Program-made: the position numbers and the translations under genes
In this document: piece after piece, positions 1-11,412 of the stretch
Layout of the letters: each line of letters opens with the position of its first letter
How positions within the stretch are numbered: position 1 is the first letter of the stretch
Assembly (NCBI GenBank): GCA_037951105.1
Contig: JBAMJV010012408.1
Span: 1 to 64,000, forward strand
Length of the DNA stretch: 64,000 nt
From: Echinarachnius parma
Taxonomy: Eukaryota > Echinodermata > Echinoidea > Clypeasteroida > Echinarachniidae
Reading direction: 5' to 3'
Notes under the pieces: generated by a model
The model's input: only the letters and a program-made list of their open reading frames with translations
What the model was told of the DNA's origin: nothing
The model's database searches: none

Positions 1-971
1 CATAATTAACAAGTTGAGAATAAAAGCTCAGTTTATTTGAATTACACTATTTTCACAATGTATTTGTAATTGTTTTTTGTCTAAATATTGGGAAGGAGGC
101 AGGTGACGACTCTCCCCCCCCCCCCCACCCCACCCCCCTGTAGCTTCTCCACAGTGATAGATTAAGCACGTCACACGATGTGGCGGGTGCAGATGAATCA
201 TCAAACACGTATAATATTGTCATTACGTTTCACCCAAGTTAGAAAATATCCGCTTCTCAGGCCTGAGGAGAGGTTGTGAGATTCGTGCCTCTAGTAGAAT
301 TTTATCACCGTTTACACCGTTCTTATCGGTTTACTGCGTGTAACCGGAGGAGATTATCTCTATAATACCACTAGGTTTCGGGGGGCAGTTAACAGGGCAT
401 GGAATGTTGACGAAAGCTATTAAAATGGTTGAGTTGATTTCCACCGTGGTGGAGATCACGGCTAACATAGTGAAACGTAATGTATAATTATATTTAATAC
501 AATCATTCAAAAGAAATCCTACAGTCCCGAGTCCACTATTAAACTGTCTTTCCAGTTCCAAAACATGATTACAATCCGGTAGTCCTAATCTGAATGTATA
601 ATGCATTCAATACCGTGTACCATTGTATTTCTTTATTATTTATTTTACATTTACGTACTTACTTTACCCTTGCCTAGGACACAGTGGTGGACTTCCCTTG
701 TCCGTAGTCATCACAGGGGATTATTCTGGCCCTTTTTGCATGATGACTTGCTATATTCTAAAATTATAAACTATATTCATTGATACTACTGACACAGGGG
801 TGGACTACCATGGTCATTGGTCGTCATAGGAGGTTATTCTGCTCGACTGATACTTTTGTTGAATGATGTCTTCCTTAATCTACAAGTTCAACTTGATCTG
901 GGTTTCTTGATGTCTTTCCGATCTGCGAATCACCGTTTGAGTGGCTTCCGCTGACTCTGTAGTTAATGTCC

Positions 972-1204
972 AGTGGCGGATCTACGGGGGGGGGGGGGGG
1001 GGGTTTGGGGGTTTAAACCCCCCCCCCCCCCCCCCCCCCCCTTGGGCTGCCAAGTGAAAATGTGATGTGGAAAACATCACTTACGGGGGTTCAAATAGCA
1101 ACCAAAATCGCGGCCTCGCGGCTCGTGGACGATGCTCTGCATCGTCATTGGGTCAAATCCCCCCCCCCCCCCCACCCCTTAGCAAAAGCTAGATCCGCCC
1201 CTGG
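972..1204. mobile_element. cggatcta-ended MITE, tandem copy 1
   Basis: Short element with inverted ends AGTGGCGGATCTA and TAGATCCGCCCCT. The inside holds long G and C runs and the segment 'gtgaaaatgtgatgtgg'. No coding capacity. The open frames across it come from the G and C runs. Confidence 0.6.
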
Positions 1205-1901
1205 TTCCATTGGCATGACTGGTGCATCAGACCCTAAACTTTATCATCTGGCGGTGATGTGATGTTCCGATGCCATGTGATCAAGATGACGTCTCCACGC
1301 TAGATTGGGCCCAGATCTCAAAGTGATCGTTCCCGACCTCATTTGTATGGCCGAGAATAATCAAAAATGCCAAAGTGACATTCACCAACTCATTACCTCA
1401 CTTTGTACACAGTTCTGACGATTCGTTGGATAATTTGACATCTGAACACTTTGATCACTTTGAAAAAAAAGAACCTTGCCCATGCTCTTTTTTTTATAAC
1501 AATACAACAAGGTATGAGGGAACAGGAAGAATTTAAATTGGATTATTTCAAGGATTTGAACAATGTTACTAGTCCCTTTTAATATGATTTTTTTGTTATT
1601 GTGAATTCATTTAATAATACAAATCTGAAAAATCTGACTGGAAATCAGTGATTCACAATAAATTATGTCTTCTTAATGGGGCAAGGTTCCAAGGGTGACT
1701 TAAGTTAAATAAACTTAGTGAGTTTTCAGAGGTTCAGGTTACTGACCGGACTCGTGACTCTCGCACTCCCCTCGACGGCCCGACAGCATCGGCGTAGCTT
1801 GCAGCACTGCCCGTCTGGGCTCTCTCGTGCGCCTCCATACCATATCCCATCATCATAACTGTCAGAATACGAACGGTTTGAGAGTTTATTTTGATGCTTA
1901 C

Positions 1902-1996
1902 CTTGTGATTTGCTTGTGTGTCTGGTCTCTTGTTGTTGAGAATGATGATCCACTCGAGGGTTGTAAATCATCAAGAACTAGATCGAAATCCTCCAT
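1902..1996 (-). pseudogene. exon-like block MEDFDLV, copy 1, frameshifted
   Basis: On the minus strand an ATG is followed by codons for MEDFDLVLDDLQPSSG and ends at a consensus splice donor (AAG before GTAAGC). This copy lacks one G in the 'cttggtgtg' segment, so the frame is broken before the donor. The intact version is at 19332-19427. Confidence 0.4.
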
Positions 1997-2084
1997 TTTG
2001 GGAAGCAAAAATCGCTCAATTTTGGTTCGCTCGTTTCTTCAGCCAAGCATGCACAAGTGGGCGTTTTATCCAATAGTGTTGGAT

Positions 2085-2450
2085 CAAATTCGCCCAATTT
2101 GGGGGCACTTTGGTGTTCGTTGGGTTAAAGTTGGATTACAAAGTTGGTAAAGTTTACCAGTTGTAGGTTAATATGCCCAATTTGTATTCACCCAGTTGGT
2201 CGTTACCCAGTATATAGGCATTATGTTTTGTTTTCATGATGAGTAAATGCATATAGTAAATAGTTGGGGAAATTTACCCAGTTGTAGGCATATTTATGCC
2301 CAATTTGTATTTCCCCAGTGCTGATTGCCAGTATGTAGGCATTTCTCTTTTGTCCTATGTAGGGTAAATGCATGTAGTAAAAAAAGGTTGGGAAAGATTT
2401 ACCCAACCTTTGCCCAATTTCCATCTACCCAGTGGAGTTTACCCAACATT
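2085..2450. repeat. subrepeat array, about 124-base period, copy 1
   Basis: About two and a half imperfect tandem copies of a block with 'gcccaatttgtatt', 'cccagt', 'taggcat', 'gagtaaatgcat' and 'tagttggg'. Short words such as TTACCCA and GGGTAAA recur on both strands, so each block can also pair with itself. Confidence 0.65.
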
Positions 2451-3149
2451 TCTAAGAGTGTACCTGACTCCGATTCATTAGGCTATACGAAAGTAGAATG
2501 GGAAAATTAAACGAGATTTAAATTAAATTTACATTGAAGTTTAATTATGATTCTACGAAGTATAGGCCTAATTTGAGGAGTCAGGTACCCGCCCTACTAG
2601 CCGTCAGATTGAATGGGTATAAACTTATCCAAGACTCTTAATACTTTGAGTGCCAGGGATTTGTATACTCTATCATGTCTATGGCGTAATAAAACCCTTA
2701 CCCTTGTGGAGTTGGACGATCCTTTGCTTTGAAACATGACGTTGTCGCGAAATCGCGGCGTATATATATACGGGAAGCGAGAGAAGTGCATATCAATAGA
2801 AAAACCTATTGTCTACAACATGTGGTGCTATTTCGGCTGCAACAGATCACTTTGTAGAATCATAATTAAACTCAATCGAAATTTCATTTAAATCTTGTTT
2901 AATTTTCAATTATGGTGGCGCACGATAGGCTCGATTTCTTCAAATTTGTCGGCTACATATGTGTTTGGGACTGTGACCGACGACTTTGTATTGTATTCGA
3001 CCAAAATGCGTGACGAACGACTGAATTGAATGGAAATTTGTTGAACTAGTCGACAATACACGAGATTAAGGCGGCTTCGGCATATTCTCGACTTCTCGGA
3101 GCGAAATCAAAGTACAAAATGATGTATAAACACCACAGTGATAAAAAGG

Positions 3150-4425
3150 CACTGTTGCTTTTACACCTCTACCATGGCACCAGTTCAAGACATCATTGAT
3201 TCGCACCAGATGAACGGCAAGTTGTTTGCGGATGACACGCAACTGTACGCCATTTTCGACAGAAATGACCGATCGAACCAAGCTGATGCAGTAGAAAGCA
3301 CAACAACTTCATTAAAGACATCGGAATTTGGGCCAGCAGAAATCATCTGATGTTGAATGAAAATAAAACTGAAATCATTCACTTCTCTTCCGACTTATGC
3401 CGAACCCTACATTCAATCTTGACGTGAGAGTGGTAATTCCATCATTGAACCAGCTGACGAGGCAAGGAACTTGGGAGTTATCAATGATAAACACCTAAGA
3501 ACATTTAAATCCCATGCCAAACAAGTTTGTTTGTCTACTATGGCAGCTGTCCGCCAAATTGGAAAGATTCGTAATTACTTAGATACACTTAGTACCACAC
3601 ACCCAAACACTAGTAGATTATCTTGCAATATCTCGCCTGGACTCGTGTAACTCCCTTCTTAAAGAAACTACCTGCATCTGAATACAATAAGTCCAAAGAG
3701 TTCAAAATACTGCGGGCAAGGATGGTCGAAGGATGTCATAAAGATCACACATTACTTCCCATTTTGCAACTCTACATTGGTTACCGATTTAAAAGCGTAT
3801 TTTTGTATAAGATTTTGATTCTTACTTTTATGGTAATGATTGCACATTCCCTTTCCTATTCATGCGAAGTATTACAACGCTACACTCCATCTCGCACTTT
3901 GCGTTCACAGGACCAATTGCTCTTTGAAAACCCACGATACAAACGAATTATTATGGGAAAAGATCCTCTCCGTCCTTGCCCAACTCTTTGGATAACCTTC
4001 CTTTTGAACTTCGGTCTCCAACCTCTGTCACTTTGTTCGCTTCTAGACTAAAAACACACATATTCACTCATTAAGTCAATGTAATTTCATGGTAACTTGT
4101 AATAAACCCATACTCAGTCAATGGCAATGTGTAATTATTAATTATAAAAATGTTGGTAAATATATTACTCATTGCGGATATAGTATCGGAAATAATATCA
4201 CTAGCGATATTATTTCCGATATAAACATGTTATAGCACACTGCTTGAATTTTCTTTATTTTTGTTAGTTTATGCTTTATTATGATTGCCATGAATTAAGT
4301 TGAAGTTTCATCTTTTGTATGGGTTATATAATGTTATTTTGTAGAGTGTATAGTATTACCATTGAATTGTAAAGCACATTGAGACCATGTAAAAATGCGC
4401 TAAGCACCATTATTATTATTGTTAT
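3150..4425 (+). mobile_element. L2/CR1-like LINE 3' fragment, copy 1
   Basis: Encodes the end of a non-LTR retrotransposon reverse transcriptase: MAPVQDIIDSH, then the catalytic FADDTQLY, later LLFENPRYK and a C-terminal KTHIFTH-type end, followed by a 3' end with 'gcgctaagcacc' and an ATT-rich tail. The upstream palm (the usual PQGSVLGP region) is badly decayed and the element is 5' truncated. This copy has several extra frameshifts. Family placement rests on the ADDTQLY and TPSRTLRS motifs and the ATT tail. Confidence 0.75.
4184..4221. repeat. 38-base palindrome, copy 1
   Basis: TATCGGAAATAATATC, a 6-base loop, then its reverse complement. The same ends bound the 562-base foldback MITE at 40041-40602, so this looks like a collapsed remnant of that family. 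It lies between the LINE reading frame and the LINE ATT tail. Confidence 0.7.
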
Positions 4426-4517
4426 GTATGGACTTGGAAACCTATATTATTATTGGTTGGAAATTAACAAATAACTAAGTGAATTAAATGTAATAATATT
4501 CCGTGTCTAATGTACAG

Positions 4518-4581
4518 GATGAGCGCGGCAATGTCGCCTGTCCTGATGGATGAAAGGACAAGGGCTTCTAGTACACGATCG
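4518..4581 (+). pseudogene. 63-base exon-like block, copy 1, with indels
   Basis: Corresponds to the block at 10234-10296 and lies between an acceptor-like 'tgtacag' and a donor-like 'gtatgt'. It carries one extra C and other single-base differences, so the frame seen in copies 2 and 4 is lost. Confidence 0.35.
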
Positions 4582-4929
4582 GTATGTATACATTTTCAAA
4601 ATGGATGTTTTTTGTTGTTTCTCTTTGTTTACTCTCGTAAGTTATTGTCAAACGCACTATACTGATTTTAAGATCTTAGCAAGATATTTTCCAACGGAAG
4701 TCTTAAATGCAAACAATTTGTAATAACATATATGATATCAGTCATCCTAATAAGTCATTTCGAAACGGGTAGTCCAGTCCTGGTATAATAGGGCGCATAG
4801 AGGCTGCATAACCTATTTATGTTGTAAATAATGAAAAACAGTCTGTGCTTAAAACTGGAAAGAGCTAAATCTAAGCTAAAAACCTTTTTTTGAACTTTTT
4901 TGAAAAGAGAAAGCAATTTAAAACGAATT

Positions 4930-5533
4930 TTAAGGCGTCTTGTTAGTCAAAAGCGCCGCGGCTTTCATGGGCTTACCTGATAATCTCACTTTGTCTTGAA
5001 AGCCCGATTACGGGCACTAGAAAGCTGAAACTGAATGATGCACGTCTTTTCAAAAGAAAAGACGGAGACTCTTAATAGAGCACGATATCCGGGTGAATAT
5101 TTTCACAGTGGCGCATGGAAGGCAATATCGATCCGTCGTTTTATAGCGCATACTACTCGCCAAGCCTAGGACAATGACGACCGTAGCTAGATAATCGTCT
5201 GTTGTGCATGGAAAACTGAGACAGTCAAAAGACAGGCCCGGCCGCTGCGCCTTTAGGGATTAACATAGCTGAATAGAGAGTACAAGTCATCATCTTTTCT
5301 TTGGAAGAGACTGGGGAACACGCCGCAGAATTTATTTGACCTTCCCGGCGTGAAAAAAAAATGGAAATAATCACCCGGATTTCGTGCTCAATAGAGATTC
5401 GGTCTTGTCTTTTGTAAAAACTGAAGCATTCAGTTTCAGCTTTCTGGTGCCGGTAAATCGGGCTATCAACCCAAAGTAGGATATCAGGTAAGCTCATGAA
5501 AGCCGTGGCGATTTTGACTGACAAGCCGCCTAA
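4930..5533. mobile_element. TTAAGGCG foldback MITE, copy 1
   Basis: About 600 bases with inverted arms of about 105 bases at each end (left 4930-5035, right 5430-5533) beginning TTAAGGCG and ending CGCCTAA. The arms hold 'agtcaaaa', 'ggctttcatg' and 'agaaagctgaaactgaatg'. The middle is noncoding. Confidence 0.65.
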
Positions 5534-6671
5534 CGGCAAACATTTGAATATTTTTGGGGCCCCACAAATATACATTTTCTTTAAAAAAAATACATTTTCT
5601 TTTGTAACGGGCATAATAATGTGATATAAAATCTAGTATATTCCAGTAAAATATTCACATGCATACAACAATCATAAGATAATTGTAATATGACATCACA
5701 TAATTAACAAGTTGAGAATAAAAAGCTCAGTTTATTTGAATTACACTATTTTCACAATGTATTTGTAATTGTTTTTTGTCTAAATATTGGGGAAGGAGGC
5801 AGGTGACGACTCCCCCCCCCCCCCCCCCCCACCCCCACCCCCCTGTAGCTTCTCCACAGTGATAGATTAAGCACGTCACACGATGTGGCGGGTGCAGATG
5901 AATCATCAAACACGTATAATATTGTCATTACGTTTCACCCAAGTTAGAAAATATCCGCTTCTCAGGCCTGAGGAGAGGTTGAGAGATTCGTGCCTCTAGT
6001 AGAATTTTATCACCGTTTACACCGTTCTTATCGGTTTACTGCGTGTAACCGGAGGAGATTATCTCTATAATACCACTAGGTCTCGGGGGGCAGTTAACAG
6101 GGCATGGAATGTTGACGAAAGCTATTAAAATGGTTGAGTTGATTTCCACCGTGGTGGAGATCACGGCTAACATAGTGAAACGTAATGTATAATTATATTT
6201 AATACAATCATTCAAAAGAAATCCCTACAGTCCCGAGTCCACTATTAAAACTGTCTTTCAAGTTCCAAAACATGATTACAATCCGGTAGTCCTAATCTGA
6301 ATGTATAATGCATTCAATACCGTGTACCATTGTATTTCTTTATTATTTATTTTACATTTACTTTACCCTTCCCTAGGACACAGGGGTGGACTTCCCTTGT
6401 CCGTAGTCATCACAGGGGATTATTCTGCCCCTTTTTGCATGATGACTTGCTATATTCTAAAAATTATAAACTATATTCATTGATACTATTGACACAGGGG
6501 TGGACTACCATGGTCATTGGTCGTCATAGGAGGTTATTCTGCTCGACTGATACTTTTGTTGAATGATGTCTTCCTTAATCTACAAGTTCAACTTGATCTG
6601 GGGTTCTTGGTGTCTTTCCGATCTGCGAATCACCGTTTGAGTGGCTTCCGCTGACTCTGTAGTTAATGTCC

Positions 6672-6904
6672 AATGGCGGATCTACGGGGAGGAGGGGGGG
6701 GGGGGGTTTGGGGGTTTAACCCCCCCCCCCCCCCCCCCCCCCTTGGGCTGCCAAGTGAAAATGTGATGTGGAAAACATCACTTACGGGGGTTCAAAATAG
6801 CAACCAAAATCGCGGCCTCGCGGCTCGTGGACGATGCTCTGCATCGTCATTGGGTCAAATCCCCCCCCCCCCCACCCCTTAGCAAAAAGCTAGATCCGCC
6901 CCTG
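6672..6904. mobile_element. cggatcta-ended MITE, tandem copy 2
   Basis: Same element and same position within the unit as in copy 1, with inverted GGCGGATCTA and TAGATCCGCC ends. It was present before the array expanded. Confidence 0.6.
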
Positions 6905-7609
6905 GTTTCCATTGGCATGACTGGTGCATCAGACCCCTAAACTTTATCATCTGGCGGTGATGTGATGTTCCCGATGTCATGTGATCAAGATGACGTCTCC
7001 ACGCTAGATTGGGCCTAAATCTCAAAGTGATCGTTCCCGACCCTCATTTGTATGGCCGAGTAAAATCAAAAATGCAAAGTGACATTCACCAACTCATTAC
7101 ACTCACTTTGTACACAGTTCTGACGATTCGTTGGATAATTTGACATCTGAACACTTGATCACTTTGAAAAAAAGAAACCTTGCCCATGCTCTTTTTTTTA
7201 TAACAATACAACAAGGTATGAGGGAACAGGAAGAATTTAAATTGGATTATTTCAAGGATTTGAACAATGTTACTAAGTCCCTTTTAATATGATTTTTTTG
7301 TTATTGTGAATTCATTTAATAATACAAATCTGAAAATCTGACTGGAAATCAGTGATTCCAACAATAAATTATGTCTTCTTAATGGGGCAAGGTTCCAAGG
7401 GGTGACTTAAGTTAAATAAACTTAGTGAGTTTTCAGAGGTTCAGGTTACTGACCCGGACTCGTGACTCTCGCACTCCCTCGACGGCCCGACAGCATCGGC
7501 GTAGCTTGCAGCACTGCCCGTCTGGGCTCTCTCGTGCGCCTCCATACCATATCCCATCATCATAACTGTCAGAATTACGAACGGTTTGAGAGTTTATTTT
7601 GATGCTTAC

Positions 7610-7700
7610 CTTGTGATTTGCTTGGTGTGTCTGGTCTCTTGTTGTTGAGAATGATGATCCACTCGAGGGTTGTAAATCATCAAGAACTAGATCGAAATCC
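7610..7700 (-). pseudogene. exon-like block MEDFDLV, copy 2, start lost
   Basis: The donor and most codons are retained, but the bases holding the ATG ('tccattttgagaag' on the plus strand) are deleted, so translation could not begin at the same place. Confidence 0.4.
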
Positions 7701-7779
7701 TAGCAAAAATCGCTCAATTTGGTTCGCTCGTTTCTTCAGCCAAGCATGCACAAGTTGGGCGTTTTATCCAATAGTGTTG

Positions 7780-8160
7780 GATCAAATTCGCCCAATTTGG
7801 GGCACTTTGGTGTTACGTTGGGTTAAAAGTTGGATTACAAAGTTGGTAAAGTTTACCCAGTTGTAGGTTTAAATATGCCCAATTTGTATTCACCCGTTGG
7901 TCGTTACCCAGTATATAGGCATTATGATTTGTTTTCATGATGAGTAAATGCATATAGTAAATAGTTGGGGAAATTTTACCCAGTTGTAGGCATATTTATG
8001 CCCAATTTGTATTTCCCCAGTGCTGATTGCCCAGTATGTAGGCATTTCTCTTTTGTCCTATGTAGGGTAAATGCATGTAGTAAAAAAAGGTTGGGAAAGA
8101 TTTACCCAACCTTTGCCCAATTTCCATCTACCCAGTGAAGTTTACCCAACATTTCTAAGA
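7780..8160. repeat. subrepeat array, about 124-base period, copy 2
   Basis: Same array as in copy 1: repeated 'gcccaatttgtatt' to 'gagtaaatgcat' modules ending in a strong local hairpin 'ggttgggaaagatttacccaacc'-like segment. Noncoding. Confidence 0.65.
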
Positions 8161-8861
8161 GTGTACCTGACTCCGATTCATTAGGCTATACGAAGTAGAA
8201 TGGGAAAATTAAACGAGATTTAAATTAAATTTAGATTGAAGTTTAATTATGATTCTACGAAGTATAGGCCTAATTTGAGGAGTCAGGTACCCGTCTCACT
8301 AGCCGTCAGATTGAATGGGGTATAAACTTATCCAAGACTTTTAATACTTTGAGTGCCGGGGATTTGTATACTCTATCATGTCTATGGCGTAATAAAACCC
8401 TTACCCTTGTGGAGTTGGACGAGCCTTTGCTTTGAAACATGACGTTGTCGCGACATCGCGGCGTATATATATATACGGGGAAGCGAGAGAAGTGCATATC
8501 AATAGAAAAACCTATTGTCTACAAACATGTGGTGCTATTTCGGCTGCAACAGATCACTTTGTAGAATCATAATTAAACTTCAATCGAAATTTCATTTAAA
8601 TCTTGTTTAATTTTCCAATTATGGTGCGCACGATAGGCGTCGATTTCTTCAAATTTGTCGGCTACATATGTGTTTGGGGACTGTGACCGACGACTTTGTA
8701 TTGTATTCGACCAAAATGCGTGACGAACGACTGAATTGAATGGAAATTTGTTGAACTAGTCGACAATACACGAGATTTAAGGCGGCTTCGGCATATTCTC
8801 GACTTCTCGGAGCGAAATCAAAGTACAAAATGATGTATAAACACCACAGTGATAAAAAGGC

Positions 8862-10140
8862 ACTGTTGCTTTTACACTCTACATGGCACCAGTTCAAGAC
8901 ATCATTGATTCGCACCAGATGAACGGCAAGTTGTTTGCGGATGACACGCAACTGTACGCCATTTTCGACAGAAATGACCGATCGAACCAAGCTGATGCAG
9001 TAGAAAAGCACAACAACTTCATTAAAGACATCGGAATTTGGGCCAGCAGAAATCATCTGATGTTGAATGAAAATAAAACTGAAATCATTCACTTCTCTTC
9101 GAAATTTGTGCCGAAACCTACATTCAATCTTGACGTGAGAGTTGGTAATTCCATCATTGAACCAGCTGACGAGGCAAGGAACTTGGGAGTTATCATGGAT
9201 AAACACCTAAGAACATTTAAATCCCATGCCAAACAAGTTTGTTTGTCGGCTATGGCAGCTGTCCGCCAAATTGGAAAGATTCGTAATTACTTAGATACAC
9301 TTAGTACACACAACCCAAACACCAGTAGATTATCTTGCAATATCTCGCCTGGACTCGTGTAACTCCCTTCTTAAAGAACTACCTGCATCTGAAATACAAT
9401 AAGTCCAAAGAGTTCAAAATACTGCGGCAAGGATGGTCGAAGGATGTTCATAAAGATCACATTACTTCCCATTTTGCAAACTCTACATTGGTTACCGATT
9501 TAAAAGCGTATTTTTGTATAAGATTTTGATTCTTACTTTTATGGTAATGATTGCACATTCCCTTTCCTATTCATGCGAAGTATTACAACGCTACACTCCA
9601 TCTCGCACTTTGCGTTCACAGGACCAATTGCTCTTTGAAAACCCACGATACAAAACGAATTATTATGGGAAAAGATCCTTCTCCGTCCTTGCCCCAACTC
9701 ATTGGAATAACCTTCCTTTTGAACTTCGGTCTCCAACCTCGGTCACTTTGTTCGCTTCTAGACTAAAAACACACATATTCACTCATTAAGTCAATGTAAT
9801 TTCATGGTAACTTGTAATAAACCCATACTCAGTCAATGCAATGTGTAATTATTAATTATAAACATGTTGGTAAATATATTACTCATTGCGGATATAGTAT
9901 CGGAAATAATATCACTAGCGATATTATTTCCGATATAAACATGTTATAGCACACTGCTTGAATTTTCTTTATTTTTTGTTAGTTTATGCTTTATTATGAT
10001 TGCCATGAATTAAGTTGAAGTTTCATCTTTTGTATGGGTTATATAATGTTATTTTGTAGAGTGTATAGTATTACCATTGAATTGTAAAGCACATTGAGAC
10101 CATGTAAAATGCGCTAAGCACCATTATTATTATTGTTATT
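8862..10140 (+). mobile_element. L2/CR1-like LINE 3' fragment, copy 2
   Basis: Best preserved copy. A 159-codon frame (8883-9362) runs from MAPVQDIIDSH through FADDTQLYAIFDRND and NENKTEIIHFSS to a stop. A further frame (9514-9789) holds LQRYTPSRTLRSQD, then WNNLPFELRSP and KTHIFTH, the usual C-terminus of L2/CR1-type ORF2. At least one frameshift separates them. The 3' end is the ATT-rich tail at about 10118-10140. No endonuclease domain is left, so the copy cannot mobilise itself. Confidence 0.8.
9898..9935. repeat. 38-base palindrome, copy 2
   Basis: Identical palindrome in tandem copy 2, flanked on the left by 'attgcggatatag', which also flanks the right end of the MITE at 40602. Confidence 0.7.
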
Positions 10141-10233
10141 TATGGACTTGGAAACCTATATTATTATTGGTTGGAAATTAACAAATAACTAAGTGAATTA
10201 AATGTAATAATATTCCGTGTCTAATGTGTACAG

Positions 10234-10296
10234 ATGAGCGCGGCAATGTCGCTGTCCTGATGGATGAAAGGACAAGGGCTTCTAGTACACGATTCG
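10234..10296 (+). CDS. possible 63-base internal exon, unknown product
   Basis: Bounded by 'gtgtacag' and 'ggtatgtat', which fit splice acceptor and donor. Read with one base from an upstream exon it is open: ERGNVAVLMDERTRASSTRF, leaving one base, so it is a symmetric phase 1-1 exon. It lies just beyond the LINE tail. No other exons could be joined. The product is unknown. Confidence 0.35.
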
Positions 10297-10640
10297 GTAT
10301 GTATACATTTTCAAAATGGATGTTTTTTGTTGTTTCTCTTTGTTTACTCTCGTAAGTTATTGTCAAACGCACTATACTGATTTTTAAGATCTTAGCAAGA
10401 TATTTTCAACGGAAGTCTGAAATGCAAACATTTGCTAATAACATATATGATATCACTCATTCGAATAAGTCATTTTGAAACGGGTAGTCCAGTCGTGGTA
10501 TATAGGGCGCATAGAGGCTGCATAACATATTCATGCTGTAAAATGATGAAAAACAGTGCTTAAAATCGGAAAGAGCTAAATCTAAGCTAAAAACCTTTTT
10601 TTGAACTTTTTTTAAAAGAGAAAGCAATTTAAAACGAATT

Positions 10641-11247
10641 TTAAGGCGTCTTGTTAGTCAAAAGCGCCGCGGCTTTCATGGGCTTACCTGATAATCTCAC
10701 TTTGTCTTGAAAGCCCGAATTACGGGCACAAGAAAGCTGCAACTGAATGATGCACGTCTTTCCAAAAGAAAAGACGGAGACTCTTAATAGAGCACGATAT
10801 CCGGGTGAATATTTTCACAGTGGCGCATGGAAGGCAATATCGATCCGTCGTTTTATAGCGCATACTACTCGCCAAGCCTAGGACAATGACGACCGTAGCT
10901 AGATAATCGTCTGTTGTGCATGGAAAACTGAGACAGTCAAAAGACAGGCCCGGCCGCTGCGCCTTTAGGGATTAACATAGCTGAATAGAGAGTACAAGTC
11001 ATCATCCTTTCTTTGGAAGAGACTGGGGAACACGCCGCAGAATTTATTTGACCTTCCCGGCGTGAAAAAAAAAATGGAAATAATCACCCGGATTTCGTGC
11101 TCAATAGAGATTCGGTCTTGTCTTTTGTAAAAACTGAAGCATTCAGTTTCAGCTTTCTGGTGCCGGTAAATCGGGCTATCAACCCAAAGTAGGATTATCA
11201 GGTAAGCTCATGAAAGCCGTGGCGATTTTGACTGACAAGCCGCCTAA
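10641..11247. mobile_element. TTAAGGCG foldback MITE, copy 2
   Basis: Same element in tandem copy 2 with both arms intact. The inverted arms make donor-like 'caggtaag' appear on both strands; these are a by-product of the inverted repeat and are not taken as splice sites. Confidence 0.65.
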
Positions 11248-11412
11248 CGGCAAACATTTGAATATTTTTGGGGCCCCACAAATATACATTTTCTTTAAAA
11301 AAAATACATTTTCTTTTGTAACGGGCATAATAATGTGATATAAAATCTAGTATATTCCAGTAAAATATTCACATGCATACAACAATCATAAGATAATTGT
11401 AATATGACATCA

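Larger units (their letters stand above)
1..5698. repeat. 5.7-kb tandem repeat unit, copy 1
   Basis: The sequence from position 1 reappears almost base for base at 5699 and 11413, so this is a head-to-tail unit of about 5.7 kb. The window opens inside the array, so the true left edge is unseen and the phase is arbitrary. Blocks in order: poly-C stretch, a pair of related 'acacaggggtggact' segments (near 680 and 790), cggatcta MITE, minus-strand exon-like block, subrepeat array, L2-like LINE remnant, palindrome, plus-strand exon-like block, TTAAGGCG foldback MITE. Compared with copies 2 and 4 this copy has many scattered single-base insertions and losses, which break frames that are open in the others. 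Confidence 0.9.
5699..11412. repeat. 5.7-kb tandem repeat unit, copy 2 (best reference copy)
   Basis: Full-length second copy, 5714 bases, collinear with copy 1 throughout. It holds every block found in the array and serves as the reference for deletions in copies 3 to 5. The LINE reverse transcriptase frame is open here over 159 codons. Identity to copies 1 and 4 looks very high by eye, suggesting recent amplification or ongoing homogenisation. Confidence 0.9.

Noticed and set aside
331-606. 91-codon minus-strand frame in tandem copy 1
   Set aside because: It is broken in copy 2 and absent from copy 4, and there are no splice signals or recognised motifs, so there is no support for coding.
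4955-5520. Donor-like 'caggtaag' signals in the TTAAGGCG MITE
   Set aside because: They occur as an inverted pair in the two arms and have no open frame before them.
8649-9206. 185-codon minus-strand frame, also at 16065-16622
   Set aside because: Shadow of the LINE reverse transcriptase frame on the other strand.
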